A stretch of 64,000 bases of DNA from Cordia subcordata (lineage: Eukaryota; Streptophyta; Magnoliopsida; Boraginales; Cordiaceae): the NCBI GenBank assembly GCA_028554755.1, contig JAPTOF010000006.1:8240501-8304500 (forward strand), written 5' to 3'. Shown one piece after another: positions 24,527-36,952 of the stretch. The first letter of the stretch is position 1. Each line of letters starts with the position of its first letter. Below the pieces are notes generated by a model that saw only the letters and a program-made list of their open reading frames with translations, was not told where the DNA came from and did not search any database. A program made the position numbers and the translations under genes.

Positions 24527-24899
24527 GGCAAAGTTTCATAAATGATCGTTATTATTTGCCAATTATGTTAATTTAATTCTCATTATTTTGAAAATGATCC
24601 TCATAATCAGTAATATTTGTATAAAAAAAGTTAATTAGATCCCTATTATTTTAAAAATGCCCCACTCACTTTTTAATATTTGCAAAAGATATTAATTTTG
24701 TTCCTTATTAATTGATCACATGACCATCTTTGAGGAGTAAAGTAGGTCACTTTTCTCAAATATTTGGAACCAATAATAGGGATTAAATTGATACTTTTAA
24801 GAATATTAAGGACCAAAAAATCAATTTTAAAATAATAAAAAAAGGTTAAGAGTTAAGATTGTTTTTATAACTAATGAGGATTATTTATGAAATTTGCTC
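24527..24899. mobile_element. Mutator-like MITE with 9-bp target duplication
   Basis: The 9-base word TTCCATTTA occurs exactly at 24518-24526 and 24900-24908. The element between them begins GGCAAAGTTTCATAAATGAT and its reverse complement begins GAGCAAATTTCATAAATAAT, giving terminal inverted repeats of about 25 bases. A 9-bp duplication is characteristic of Mutator-like transposons. At 373 bases with no open frame it would be non-autonomous. Confidence 0.8.
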
Positions 24900-24908
24900 T
24901 TCCATTTA

Positions 24909-25681
24909 TGTAAACTAAGCCTATAACTGCGAATTAAAATATAGATAATTACTGTACAGTCTCAAAGCACCTTAAGAACTGGTCCATATATAGGAAATCC
25001 CTAGGCATACATATAGTGCCATCTAGTAGTGGGGTAGGGCAAAATTAGTGGGCTATTGGTGATCTGATTCCCACTTTTCTATTTTTTTTTTAATCTTGAT
25101 TTCCATCCTCTTTGAATTCAAACTCAAATTATCATTCTTACAAACACAAATAATCACTTGAGAAGTAATATATTACAATTGAGTTTTTTCTCAAACCCCT
25201 AATTTGATCTAATAGATTTCTACCTTATTTGACAAATGGGCTCATTGCTGGTTACCGAGATTTAATGATATTATAATCATAATACAAAGACCATAAAACT
25301 ACTACTAAATTGATTACGATATATGATATTATGGAAACATCTGTACACGAACACACACACTAACAGTACATGTACGATTAAAATGTGTATTTTTAGTGTG
25401 CCAAAATTTTTTTTATTACTCTCGGTGTATATTTGCAGTAATTGCAGCCAACGAACCTCTACACACCTCATGCTGTCATGCAATCCCCTCTTCAACTGCC
25501 ATCCACTTCTTTCTTCAATGCTTTTTGCACCCTCCCCCCACTATAAACTTAAATATATTCATTCTACTCCACACCCAATACTTCTCAAACTCCATATTTA
25601 CACATTGTCTAATATCATCATATCATCCTCTAGCTATCTACTTTCTCAAGAAGGGAAAAAAAAAAAAAAAACTTTCCAAAC
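24909..25681. other. Upstream region of the glycine-rich protein gene
   Basis: AT-rich intergenic DNA that ends in a pyrimidine-rich promoter/5' UTR with a TATA box at 25541 and an A-run just before the start codon. Overlapping open frames here (25277-25815) are not coding. Confidence 0.5.
25541..25547 (+). promoter_or_regulatory. TATA box of the glycine-rich protein gene
   Basis: CTATAAAC in a C-rich context (CCTCCCCCCACTATAAACTT) lies about 140 bases upstream of the ATG at 25682. That is a good plant core promoter position and composition. Confidence 0.6.
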
Positions 25682-26152
25682 ATGACAAAAATAAGCAAAA
25701 CCACTTTTTTCTTAGCTTTCTTGCTCCTCTTTGCCACCTTAACCATTTCCACTAGGCCTGATCTAAATGAATCATCCAAAGCAAAATCACACCACCACGA
25801 GAAGAGCAACAACAAAGGTGGTGGCAGCGGCGGTGGCGGCGGTGGTAGAGATTATGGTGGAGGCCTGGGAGGCTTCTTCGGGCCCGGAGGGGGGTTCAAC
25901 ATACCTGGGGTTGGCCCAGTAGGAGGAGGGTACGGGTTCGGGTACGGGGGCCCGAATGGTGGGTATGGCAAAGGTGGTACTTTTAGGTCCACAGTGGTGT
26001 GCAAAGATAAGGGCCCTTGTTACAAGAAGAAGTTGATCTGCCCTGCTAAGTGCTTCACTTCATTCAGCCGATCAGGCAAGGGCTATGGTGGCGGTGGTGG
26101 TGGTGGTGGCTGCACTGTTGACTGCAAGAAGAAATGTGTTGCTTATTGTTAA
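25682..26152 (+). CDS. Secreted glycine-rich protein with cysteine-rich C-terminus
   Basis: Single exon, 156 aa. Residues 1-24 form a signal peptide (KISKTTFFLAFLLLFATLTIS). They are followed by a short hydrophilic part with SHHHEKSNN and a Gly-rich body with GGGFGP/GGGYGFGYGG repeats. The C-terminal 55 residues carry eight cysteines in the order VVC, GPC, LIC, AKC, then GGC, DC, KKC and YC at the very end (CTVDCKKKCVAYC), interrupted by a second Gly run. This layout is known from plant cell-wall glycine-rich proteins with Cys-rich tails; the eight cysteines could form four disulfides. Function is not established: wall structure or signalling are both possible. Start choice is clear from the signal peptide and the A-rich leader. 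Confidence 0.85.
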   Translation: MTKISKTTFFLAFLLLFATLTISTRPDLNESSKAKSHHHEKSNNKGGGSGGGGGGRDYGGGLGGFFGPGGGFNIPGVGPVGGGYGFGYGGPNGGYGKGGTFRSTVVCKDKGPCYKKKLICPAKCFTSFSRSGKGYGGGGGGGGCTVDCKKKCVAYC

Positions 26153-26164
26153 ATGAGCTACTAG

Positions 26165-26167
<3 letters not shown>

Positions 26168-26204
<37 letters not shown>
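26168..26204. repeat. (TA)n microsatellite
   Basis: About 17 TA repeats in the 3' UTR or just downstream of the glycine-rich protein gene. Confidence 0.9.
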
Positions 26205-26208
<4 letters not shown>

Positions 26209-26219
26209 CTATGGTCAAT

Positions 26220-26294
26220 CACTACCAAGAAAATATTTTCGGGTCACGAAAATTAGCGGCGGATTTAGTAACGCAATTGAATTTTCTTGTAGTG
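26220..26294. mobile_element. Miniature CACTA-type element (75 bases)
   Basis: The left end reads CACTACCAAGAAAA and the right end is TTTTCTTGTAGTG, which is the reverse complement of CACTACAAGAAAA, the classical terminus of plant CACTA (En/Spm-like) transposons. Only about 48 bases lie between the two ends. I see no matching 3-bp target duplication. Confidence 0.6.
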
Positions 26295-28609
26295 TTATAT
26301 ACAACGTTATGTTACTGTAACATTTTGTTGTTGCATAGGAAAAGGTATGTGAGCTTGCATATCTAAGTTTGTCAGTTATATATTATATTAATACTTATTA
26401 TCCTACTTGTTCTCACTATTCCTTTTTATTTTTATTTTTTATTTTTAATATGTCTGGCTTTGTATCGTGAGCTATCATAATTTCTAATGAGTATTTCTCA
26501 GAGTGGATCATTTTTAGTTTTTCTTTTTCTGTTCCATTTTTGCTCTAATTGTAAAAGAAAAATAAATATGCTCCAAAATTAAAAAGTTGAAGAGGGGAAA
26601 AGGAAAAAGTTTGACTTGATCAATGATGAGATGGTGAGATTTAGGGTGTGTCATCAATGCCAAACTGCTGAATCTGTGTGATAAGAAAGAAGTTAATGCA
26701 TATTCAATGATGTCGCGTGGTATTTATTAACTACTTGTTGATGCACGAAATAATAAATATTTTGCCCTGACGATCGAAACCGATCAGATGAATGAAATTT
26801 TAGCATTGCTGTGCATCACTCTTTAACTTTATCAATCGGTGTATATTCTATTTTTTTTTATGGAAAAAAATTTAGATCGTTTTCTTTTAGGTTTCTTTCT
26901 TTTCTTTTCTTTTTTTTCTTATCAAGTGTTGTCACTAAAGTTAAAAAAAAGTTAGTTATCATAACATTTTCCTTTTTGTGAAAAAGTATAGATTTATATT
27001 TAGTTTTTTTTTTTTGACTATGTAATTTATAAGCATTCATTGTTAGTTTTATTATAATTAAGGAAATAAGAGTATTTTTAAACTAATTACAAATATTTAT
27101 TGGGTTTTTTCTTTTTTTCAAACGAAACTAACTTTTAAACTTTTTAACTGTTAAATGGCCTTTATGGAAGTTTTGAATTTTTTTTAACCTGCCAAAATTG
27201 AATCTTGCAAAAAAATAATAATATATATATTATGTTTTTGTTTCATTTGTTTCATTAAGGATATAAATTGTATTTTGTGAAGGTAGTTAATTTTTCCATT
27301 AATTTTAATTGACAAAGAAACCTAAGAAGGGGAAAAAAAGAAAAAAGAAAAAAAAGAATTGAAGGACTTTTTCTGATACTTAAAAACAAGAGACTTGAGT
27401 TTCTTGTTTTTTTCTCTTATTAATATATAACTTTTTATTATATAGAAGAAGATTTAAAATAATTACAGAGCGATATTTTAAGGTGAAGTTGATCACTATA
27501 TCTATATAATAGCTATATCGGCCGTTATAAGCACTAATCAGCACCGAATGAAAAGCTGAACATGAAAATTTTCAACTTTTGTAGTGCTCTCTCAAACTAA
27601 AATTATAATTTCCTCGTCTTTGATTTGACATATAAATTCGGAAATTTTAAATAACTTGTTTTTTATTCTATCCTCAATCAAGTACGTATTCTCGTGAATG
27701 TGTCACTCACATCATCACTTAAGAGAGTCAAACATATTTTCCCCACAGTTTTTGAACATTGGAGTATTAAATTAATCTTTATCATCTATCGATACTATTT
27801 ATATAGAAAAATAACCAAAACTCTCATATTGCTTTTCTCTAAGAATTCACTTCATTATATTATATCACATGGCAACAACAATTGCTTCTATTTATATCTT
27901 TCAACATTGTTAAATGTTACACATGCGCAATACTAAATTTGACATTGCTTTACAAGTAAATTTAACAACATATATGACTAATCTTCCTATTTTACTTATA
28001 AAATCGATTTACTAATATTCCTCTATATTTATCACTGTTAATTACTTACTATTTTCAAATCTTCTCTTAGCTTTTAACTATAGAATCTGAAAGACACAAT
28101 TACCCAAAATATTTAATATTTATAATAATTTATATTATTATAAAATTAATATCGAAACTCTTTCATCTCACATGTAGAACTCTAATTGAGCTAAAAATGT
28201 CGTCAAGTTTGACTTGTTTACTTGTTGGAGCAATCTCTAAGCAGCTTTCAAGAACAGGATCTTCAAGTTGGTGAATTCATTTTCGTGACGTTGTGGTGTT
28301 TAATCCACAAGTGCTTCCTTTTCTACCAAAAAACTATCCGACTAGTAATAGTAGTGCGCCTTATATTTTTATCATTATCTTCTAAATCCGTCTTATTTAT
28401 ATAAGCCGACAAGTGAAAGTGGCTTCATCTTTGTGCAATCCTAATCCCCTAATAATTATAATAATAACGTTGTTCCTAGATGTCGTAATGACAAACTTCC
28501 ACGCGTTGTCTTTGGTTCTCGAGTTGTAATTAGAACACATGGACGTTTCTTGATTTTAACCCCACCAACATTGACCAATGTTATGGTGCACGTTACTTCA
28601 AGTCATATA
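26295..28609. other. Intergenic AT-rich region
   Basis: Dominated by T-runs, A-runs and purine-rich tracts (27328-27360). No gene, no recognised repeat boundary. Confidence 0.45.
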
Positions 28610-28977
28610 AGTTCTGTTTGTTTCGTTAAAAATTACTTTTTCATTAAAAATATATTTGTAAAATACATTTTTTTAAAAATTTTTTTTATTGTTTGGTTGT
28701 TATAATAAAAGTTAATTAGAAAATATTTTTTAATGATACCAAAAATATATATATGTGTACTAGGGGAATGTTTTGGGGGAGGGGGGTAGAGGAGGGTGGG
28801 TTGATAAGTATCAAGTATTTGGAAAATGTTTTCCTTTTTTGGGAAAAAGAAAATATTTTTTAAAAAAATCACTTTACTTTTTATTGATAAAGAAAATATT
28901 TTCTCTTAACTTTTTCATTTTTAGCAACCAAATATCAGAAAATACAAAAAATGTTTTTGGCCAGACAAACGGAGCCT
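28610..28977. mobile_element. MITE, GTTTG terminal type
   Basis: The left end (GTTCTGTTTGTTTCG) and the reverse complement of the right end (GGCTCCGTTTGTCTGG) form terminal inverted repeats. The interior repeats GAAAATATTTT/GGAAAATG words in both orientations. It is non-coding. Confidence 0.5.
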
Positions 28978-31246
28978 AAATCTTTCTTATCTTTTCTTTC
29001 AATAAAGATAGATTTGTATTTCTTTTTCATTCTCGTAAATTATAGACTTATTTCCTTTTTAAGTAGGTAGTTAACTAACTGAATAATGTGTATTTATATC
29101 AATATAGTTGGAGTTATTAATCAAGGGGCATAATAGGAAAAAAGAATTAGAAGCAATTAGAATTTAATCATTTTAACTATCTTAACTCTTTTTGCTTAGA
29201 CGGTGTGAGAATGCAAGCAAGTTTTTCTTTTCTTTTTTTTTTTTTGCGGGGTAAGTAAGTTTATCATTGTTGAATGGAAGAAGTAACCAAAAAGGGGGAA
29301 AAGCAAATTCTAATTAGAACACAATTGTGGAGTTAAAGCACCAAAAGAACAATTCTCTTTCGTACTTTGTGTTTAATTTTCTGCCTCTCAGAAATGAAAA
29401 AGCAACAGAAAGCAAATTGGCATTCATTATCACCCTCAAATTAAGCAGAGAAGTTTTTGAATCGTCTATTGAGTGTGTTTTAAAAAAATTGGATTAGACC
29501 TAAAAGCTCTATCTTAACGACCCAACTAGGTTGAAATGGCTCCTACATTCGAGGTTATGGCCCATGTATAACTACAGAATTTGTAGGCTACACCACTGTG
29601 GGCTTAGCCCAAGAGTTTGGAACTTGAGTGGACCCAGCCTTTGTCCAACTCACTTTAAAGAGATAAACTGGAAGCTATCAACTCCATCCTATATGGATTA
29701 CCAACTACAAATTTGGGATAAAATGTAGCCTTATCAGTGATAGCTACATTTTATGACATACTAGGAAATATGTGACCATGGACTCTAGGGACTCCACAAA
29801 GAAACAAGTTTTCCCCAGCCCTCCAACCACTATAAATAGGTCATTCCCATTGAAATGGGATCTTGGCAAGGAAAAGCACTTGTCATTGGTTGATTACTGG
29901 CATTCTGAAAATGTATGGGATGCAATATAGCTCTTAAATTAAGGTCTGAATTAGTAAATCCTAACAACAATTACAAAACCTAATAATTCAATCCCCAATA
30001 TCTTTCAAGAGCCCTTTCTTAATTTGTTTATTTATCATTTGTTTGATGCACAAACCTAAAGAGTAAGTCTAAAGAAAAGACCATAGGAGAAAAGAACAGA
30101 GACGAAAAACATAAGGAATATGTGTCAAAAGTAAGAAACTTTAAGTATAACTCATTAACTATATATGATAAATTATTTAAAATTAAAATAGTATATAATA
30201 TATCTATCTATCTATCTATCTGTCTATAATATACATACATACATCGGGCAGTTCGGTTTGGCTACAATTTTTTTACTCTTATAACCGAAAACCAACCTAT
30301 TCGTTTCGGTTTTTAAAAATTGAAATTACGACCGGTCGAACCACTTTAAAAACCACTAATTTTAGGTTGATTTGATTTGACCTAAACAATTTTTTTGATT
30401 TTCGGGATTTTATGTTCACCCCTAGTTAGTATATCAACCCATACGAGTGTTATATAATTTTGTATTTTATGTTTTCTATAACTTAAATAATTATATAGTT
30501 AAATGTGAATAAGTTTTTTTTTAATTAAAGATGTTAATAATATATTGAACTTATATATTTTTTTATCTAATTAAATATTCATGAGATAAAACACTAAGAA
30601 AATAAAAAAGTAACCATATGATATTATAGTATATCACCCCCAAGTATTAAATTTAGAAAAGAAAAAAGAACACTCATCCCACGTATCAGATAAAAAAGAA
30701 AACACTCACATGACATCCAACTTCTCAAAACTTGAAAAATACTATATTTACCTCTATAAATACATTGAAAAGTTATAAAAAAAAAAAAATCACAGGGTTC
30801 CACGTGACACTGTATTTAAAAGTTAAAAAATTAGTTTATCTTTTGAATTTTTTTTATCAATTTATTAAAGATAAAAAAATTGATTAAGTCTTAAAAAGGA
30901 AAAAAAAAAAAAAGAGCAACCAAGGAATGTCACATCACATCTTACTTAAGTATTAAACAAAAAAATAAATAAACACTCACTTTAGCAAAAAAAAAAAAAA
31001 AAGAAGAATAACACACTAATTTTTACTATTAAACAAAAAAATAAATAAACACTCACTTTAATTAAAAAAATGATTGAGGGGGTGACAAATAACACCCCAC
31101 TCAACCATTTTAATGTATATTGGAATCTATAATCTCACTATCTCAGGGCCAAAAGTGACAAAAGGAAAAAAGAATGGTCGTGCCAAAATGGGACGCTATG
31201 AAATGAGAGAAACAATCCTCTTTGCAACCAACAAAATTCACACACA
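28978..31246. other. Intergenic; microsatellite and poly-A tracts
   Basis: Contains a (TATC)n microsatellite at about 30201-30225 next to ACAT repeats, and several long A-runs (30779, 30901, 30990). 29500-29900 is less AT-rich and contains TTAACGACCCAACTAGGTT, reminiscent of the TGTAACGACCC repeat ends found at 31.5 and 55.0 kb, but I cannot delimit an element. No gene is seen. Confidence 0.4.
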
Positions 31247-31395
31247 CCAAATGCGATATTCAGTATATATAAAGCATAATGTATGGAAACCAATTTAGTT
31301 ATACTGCTGCGAAGAATTCCATATATTATACAATGTATTGGTGACCTTATATTTATAAATTGACTGCTCAATGATCAGCCATTTGTTAAATCCTT
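31247..31395. repeat. Dispersed repeat, copy 1 (second copy at 39365-39510)
   Basis: The two stretches share, in the same order and orientation, CAAATGC...TATATAAAGCATAA, AAGAATTCC, CTTATATTTATAAAT and TTGCTCAATGA-CAG-CATTTGT style words. The similarity is high enough by eye to indicate common origin. The second copy lies just downstream of the ankyrin pseudogene. Confidence 0.65.
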
Positions 31396-31482
31396 CTCAA
31401 CTTGACAATACTAATTTAATGATAAATATTCAAGATCCAACCAACCTTTGAGGCAAACATACAAAACAATGAGTATAAATAT

Positions 31483-32084
31483 TGTAACGACCTAAATTAA
31501 ATTACTGAACTGTCATCATATTATGTTCAATTAACTAACTCAAATTATTTAAATCCGTGATGACAGTAGTAGTAAACCCAAGCTAATATTAAAAAAAAAA
31601 AAACTAATGTAGAAGGGCATTACATACTGTCCTCCTTAAAGATGCAACCTTCTCGTTGCAGCCCAAGCACAAATATGACAGAACCATAGCCCAGGACTTC
31701 AGGTAGCGTGGAATCTTAAAAAAAAAAAAAAAAACTAATGTAGGAGGGCGTTACATATTCTCCCCGTTAAAAACACGACATCCTCATCGCAGTCCAAATA
31801 CAATTAGAACAGAACTACAGCCCCGTTAAAAACATAGTCCAAATACAAATAGAACAGAATCACAGCCCAGGACCTCAAGTAACGTGGGTGCAGGTAACAC
31901 GAAATCTACCCAGAGTCAACTTTGTTGCCAATTGTAATAACCTAGGCCCAAATACTAGCGTGCAGCCACATTGAGGCTAATCAATTAGTCCAAAATGCTT
32001 AAGCTTGTAATGTCAGTAGTATGATCCCAAGTCATTATAAAGTACATATAAATCTCACAAAAACCAATGTAGGAGGGCATTACA
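31483..32084 (-). mobile_element. TRIM-like miniature LTR element with 5-bp target duplication
   Basis: AATAT at 31478-31482 is repeated exactly at 32085-32089. Terminal direct repeats lie at 31483-31624 and 31933-32084. Each begins TGTAA and ends AGGGCATTACA (TG...CA), and each shares an ATGNCAGTAGTA...CCCAAG core, though they are diverged. The interior is about 308 bases, non-coding, and contains a further partial copy of the repeat end (AACTAATGTAGGAGGGCGTTACAT, about 31734-31756). The interior ends with GTTGCCAAT next to the right repeat; on the minus strand this resembles a worn initiator-Met primer site, which would make the element minus-strand. Length and structure fit terminal-repeat retrotransposons in miniature. 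Confidence 0.7.
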
Positions 32085-32089
32085 AATAT

Positions 32090-34250
32090 CATGACACAAA
32101 CTAACCCTAATACAATTGTCACCTATAAAATCACAAAGACGATTAGGTAGCCAACAAAATCAAATCATGATATCATTATTTCTTAAATTTAATTCAGAGA
32201 TTCGCGATATTTTCACAATTTTTTAATCCATCTCCTCTCAAAATTATTTGCCACTAACACACACAGAGAAAGAAACACATCCAAAAGAAAATGTGTAAAC
32301 AATGTCATCAGTAGGTGATGGCTTAGATACGGGGCTATCAACATATCCCAAGAGTTCGTTGAAGGTGGAAGAGGTTGTTATTCGCATTTTCACATCAAAT
32401 AATTTGCGTCATCCAACATGAGCTTAGTGGCATCAGGAGGGGGCAAGCAGGGGTTATGACCCCCACACTAATTTTTCTATTTTTAAATGAATATAATTTT
32501 AAATAGTTGTTTCTTTTCATTTGATGTGCCTCCCTTTTTTTTTGATGGGCGACTCTTTAAACCTTTTATACTCGCAACTAAAAATTCAATAAGGTTAGTT
32601 AGCTGCCTAAAGTCTCAAATGTTATTTAGCTTATTTTTAATAATTATGAATAATCGTCTAACTCTTTATTGGAAATTTGGTGGTTGATATTTAAAATTTG
32701 GCATCTTCATTAAATATTTCTTTCTTGGTAATAATATAGTTAATAGGAAAAGAGATAGATAATTTATGCATTGATTCTTCATATTTGTTTACCATAGAAG
32801 AGAAGAAGCCAAAGGAGATGTATAAATATGCAATATATTAATCGTTTTAGGGTGAGAAGATGACAATAATTATTTTTGTATATACGTTATCAAATATATT
32901 ATTATAGAATAGATTTTTTTTTTTGTTTGGACGTTAGTACATCATGCATATTTTATAATTTAATGAGAATTGCTTATATGTATGTATCTATGTATGTCTA
33001 TATACTATAAAAACATGTTGGTCTTATTTTTTTTTAATATAATTAGATGTTTTATATAATCTTTTTCTATTGATTATTTTAGTACAAAATGTATTAGGAA
33101 ACATAAAATGTTGACTTAGTCGACATCAATGGTGAAACCAGGATTTTTAATTAGGGGAGGCAAAAAAATATATACACTAAATTATAATCCGATTCAAGTT
33201 TTCAATCCAAATTACAAAAGAATCACTTTTATAATAATAATAAACCATAACATAAGATATTATGTATATATATGTAAAATAAATAAATAGATAAAACTTA
33301 TTACTGTAAATTTTCAAAATCATTGAATATAAATAAATTTTTATTTGCCGAATTTGATATCAAGTTTATTTTCACACCTCAGATGCTAAAGTTTAGATCA
33401 ATGACAAAAGAGCTAATAACAATTATAATAACCAAAAAATAAGAAGAGTCCTATTTTTCTACAATTGGAAAGAATAAAACGAGCAATTATACTAATTCAC
33501 CAATTCAAATATAAATAATATTCATATAAGCACGAGTCATCTCCACGAAAATAGTTAAAAACTAACATCAAAGTAAAATAATAACTTAATTTACGAAATG
33601 AGAGATTTTGTGATAATGATTGAATATTTAATAAATTTTAAGAAAATTGAAAAGAGTGTGCTTTTTAAGAATTTAAAAATTAAAAATGAAAAAAACATAG
33701 TGATTTCAAATTTTATAAGTAAGAAACTTACCTTTTTTCTCTTCTTAAACGTGAAAGGCAACTTGATGGTGTTCACGTCAAACAGTGAAAGTGGTGTGTG
33801 GTCTTTTTTTTTTATTTTAATTTTTTAGTGCCAAACAGCTTACTATTACTTGCAAAAAAGCAATAAAAAATGAATGTCCATAAGAAGTTTCAAATCGCTG
33901 ACCCTTTCAATGGATAAGGCACGCTTGGCCACTGAGACATGTTAACTTTTTTGTTCTATTAGTGGTGGCAAAAATATATATTCATGTTATTTAACTTGCA
34001 AAAGGAAAGAATAAATGAAAAAAAAATTAAAACCAAGGGTTAGCCACTACCACCACAGGTCACCACCGTAGCTTTGCCCTTTGTCAACATGGTAATGGCA
34101 TAGTGATGTGTCTTGGTTTTATGTGTATTTGAGCTAGCATTTTCTTGCGTTTTAAAGATGTTTTGTGCTTCATTGATGGCATTGGTGTAGTACTTATGGT
34201 ATATTTGTGCATAAACGTTGTTAAGTATCAATAGTTGAGTTTCAGGGTTA
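32090..34250. other. Intergenic with small repeat debris
   Basis: Contains words such as GGAGGGGGCAAGCAGGGG (32430-32455) and GTGAAACCAGGATTTTTAATTAGGGGAGGC (33131-33160 region), which I have seen in dispersed plant repeats; boundaries are not visible. The remaining open frames are AT-driven. Confidence 0.35.
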
Positions 34251-34289
34251 AATGCTATACTAAATGCCCAATTTTGTGTCTTAGGTGAA

Positions 34290-35940
34290 TTATAGGATGG
34301 AGAATGAGCTTGCACGAGGATAGACGATGAAGATAGAAGAGTACGGGTCGTGGGATGAAGATCGGAAGCAAGAAGAATGAAGAATAGAAGTAATATGAGC
34401 TATCGACTGGCCTTGGAGAGTATCGGCTGATCGATAGGGTCAGCTGGTATAACCAGAGAGTACCTCGGTTGAAGCACGAGGAAGTATCGACTGACCAGTC
34501 AGCCAATTTGTCCAAAAGGTTACCAGTCGAGCATGAAGAGATACCAGCTGACCAGTCGACCGGCTATGTTGCTGAGAGAACTATAAAAGCCCGATTTTCA
34601 ACATTGTTAGGAAGAACTTTTGAAATCCCCATTTTCACACCGACAAAACCCTAACCGTCCATTGTTCTCACATCCATACACGCTCACCAACACACATCTA
34701 CAATAGGAATCAAGTATCTTTGGTGGACCAAACACTTGAATTTGGAGTTGTGCTCAAGAATTGTAAAGAGATGGCTAAGGATGAAAGGAAAGGCTCTTTA
34801 TTTGCATTTTGTCCTGGTTTATTCTATATTTGATTAGAGCATGTTAGGGTAATTAACACTTGATTTATGGGTTGGTTTATTACATTCTTATAATGAGTAT
34901 TTGATGAATTTATATATATGTCTTGTTCTTAGGGTTTCAATGGCTAATTTTCATACATGTCTAAGTGTTTGATAATATACCTCAATGAGATAGCATATAT
35001 ATTTTGAGGCTTATTTGGTATTAATCACTTCTAAATCATTATGTGAGCATGTTTATATGTTTGTATAATGAATCCATAAAGTAGGTAATGCATTTATACT
35101 ATGTGTGTGTTTACATGCCTTAATAGCAAGATTAACTTCGATTACATACATGTCGAGTGTTATTACTTAAATTGGTATAATCTAAACATGTCTATGTATT
35201 TATGAGTTGGATATGTCGATGTATTCAAGAATGCCATGCCCCAGACGTGTTTGCACTTGCCCTTTAATACTCGACTCTCTAATGTCATGGACGATTGATG
35301 GCGCTTAATTGAAGACTAGGCCTAGTTTAGTCTCCTTTGACTTTAAACCCAGCCAATAGGTTTCTGGTTAAAATTAGTCGACTTTCGATGGACTAGGTCT
35401 TAGCTTTAAAACCAACTAGCAGTTTAGACATTAGGGTAAGATCAATCTAAGTCACCTAAAACTCTAAGAAACTAGCGCTAAAACCCTAGGTCATAAAGAC
35501 CATGCCACACTCTAAGGGGATTCACATAAGGATAGACCTGCACCTACGCCTAGAGAATAATAAGGTGGTAATTTACGATTCTAGACAAGAGCAATCAAGA
35601 AAATCCATTAAAGAATCCTAACAAGAACGTAGTAAGTGCCTACAAACAAGTGGAAGTCTCCCTATCTCCATTTCCGTTGTTTATTTCCCGTTAGATAGCT
35701 TGATTCCCTCATCTTCACATACCCACACTTTAGTTTTCTTGTCTTTATCTTAGGTTTATTTTTCGTTGAGTCCCCTTCTATCTAAAACCCTTAAAAGTTT
35801 GTTAGTTTAGATCATTACATGTACCTTTCTTGGTTATACATAGCTTAAGACCACATACGTTTAGCCTCTCTGAAGAATACAACCCCACACTCGCACCCCC
35901 TACTCCTACGACCCGTGCGCTTGCGAGCATTTTAAGGCTT
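34290..35940. repeat. Probable Ty3/gypsy LTR or leader remnant
   Basis: This segment is markedly less AT-rich than its surroundings. 34390-34570 has repeated ACCAGTCGACCGGC / GACTGACCAGTC words. 35870-35930 reads GAATACAACCCC...TACGACCCGTGCGCTTGCGAGC, a block I associate with the leader or LTR of plant gypsy-type retrotransposons. No gag or pol coding sequence follows. I could not find matching terminal repeats, so the assignment is tentative. Confidence 0.35.
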
Positions 35941-36952
35941 TGTGCTCTTATTTTTTGCATCACATGGGCTTTTAAGTCTTTAACATTAAAAGTAAAGAAA
36001 ACGGAAAGCAAACTTCAATTCAACGAGTAAAAGCAAAAATTCGACCCAAAAGAAAACAAAGATAAAAGGCAAAAAGAAAGTGGGCGGTAGAGCGAGTTGA
36101 AAGGAAAGACTATTATATCACAATTATACTTGTAATTATGCGTGTTAAAGTTCAATATATTATATCACAATTATACTCGTAATACTTTAGCTTTTATTAC
36201 TTTGCCTTTTATAACCCTATCACATTCATTTTTTCGAAAAAGTAGTAACAATGACTCAGCCTGCATCAATATATTATAGATTAGAAGTTGCATGTTTAAC
36301 ATTTCTTTAAAGTGGCATCTCGTCGTGGGCCATAGCTATCCATAAATTGAGTTTTTTAATATATTTTTTTAAGGAAAAAGAAAAACTTGTAGCACATTTC
36401 TCGATCATGTCCACAACTTATTTGGGATATAAGACATTATATTACGTACTTTAGTCTAACATTAATTATGGACATAAGTAATTAAATATATTAAACGGTC
36501 TCTTATTCGTGAATAAAATCGTTTATTTTTTTGATAGTATAGTAATTTTGTTAACCACAAATAAATAAATTAATATTTCTCTATAAGTTTAAGTTTTTAA
36601 ATGAAGTAATAACTTTAACTTGGTATTAGAGTCTAGAAACTAAATGGTCTCTAGTTTAATCCTTCTCGCCACCCATTTGAAAATATTAAATTGTCCACAT
36701 GTAAGTTCTAAACAAATTACGTTGCACGTAAGGGGACGAGTTAACTACAATAAGTAAATAAACAATATACTTTTAAATGTACGCTATACGTAAAAGAACG
36801 TGTTAACCATAATAAATAAATAAACCAATATCTTCTCTATAAGTTTAAACTTTTAAATAAGGTGGTAACTTTATCTGATTTATAAAACAGGTGGACTTAA
36901 GTTACAAACGAACAGGAATCACATAAAAATCTTTGGAAAAAGAAAAGAAGAA
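35941..36952. other. Intergenic with duplicated LTR-end-like segment
   Basis: 36552-36625 and 36801-36874 are two diverged copies of a segment with AATAAATAAA-TTAATATTTCTCTATAAGTTTAA-CTTTTAAAT and GGTAACTTTA. The first runs into TGGTATTAGAG (36621-36631), which resembles the TGGTATCAGAG primer-binding site that follows plant LTRs. These are probably LTR ends of old retrotransposons. No gene is seen. Confidence 0.45.

Noticed and set aside
25323..25815. Several overlapping frames upstream of the glycine-rich protein gene
   Set aside because: They cover promoter and leader sequence; only the frame starting at 25682 has a signal peptide and family features.
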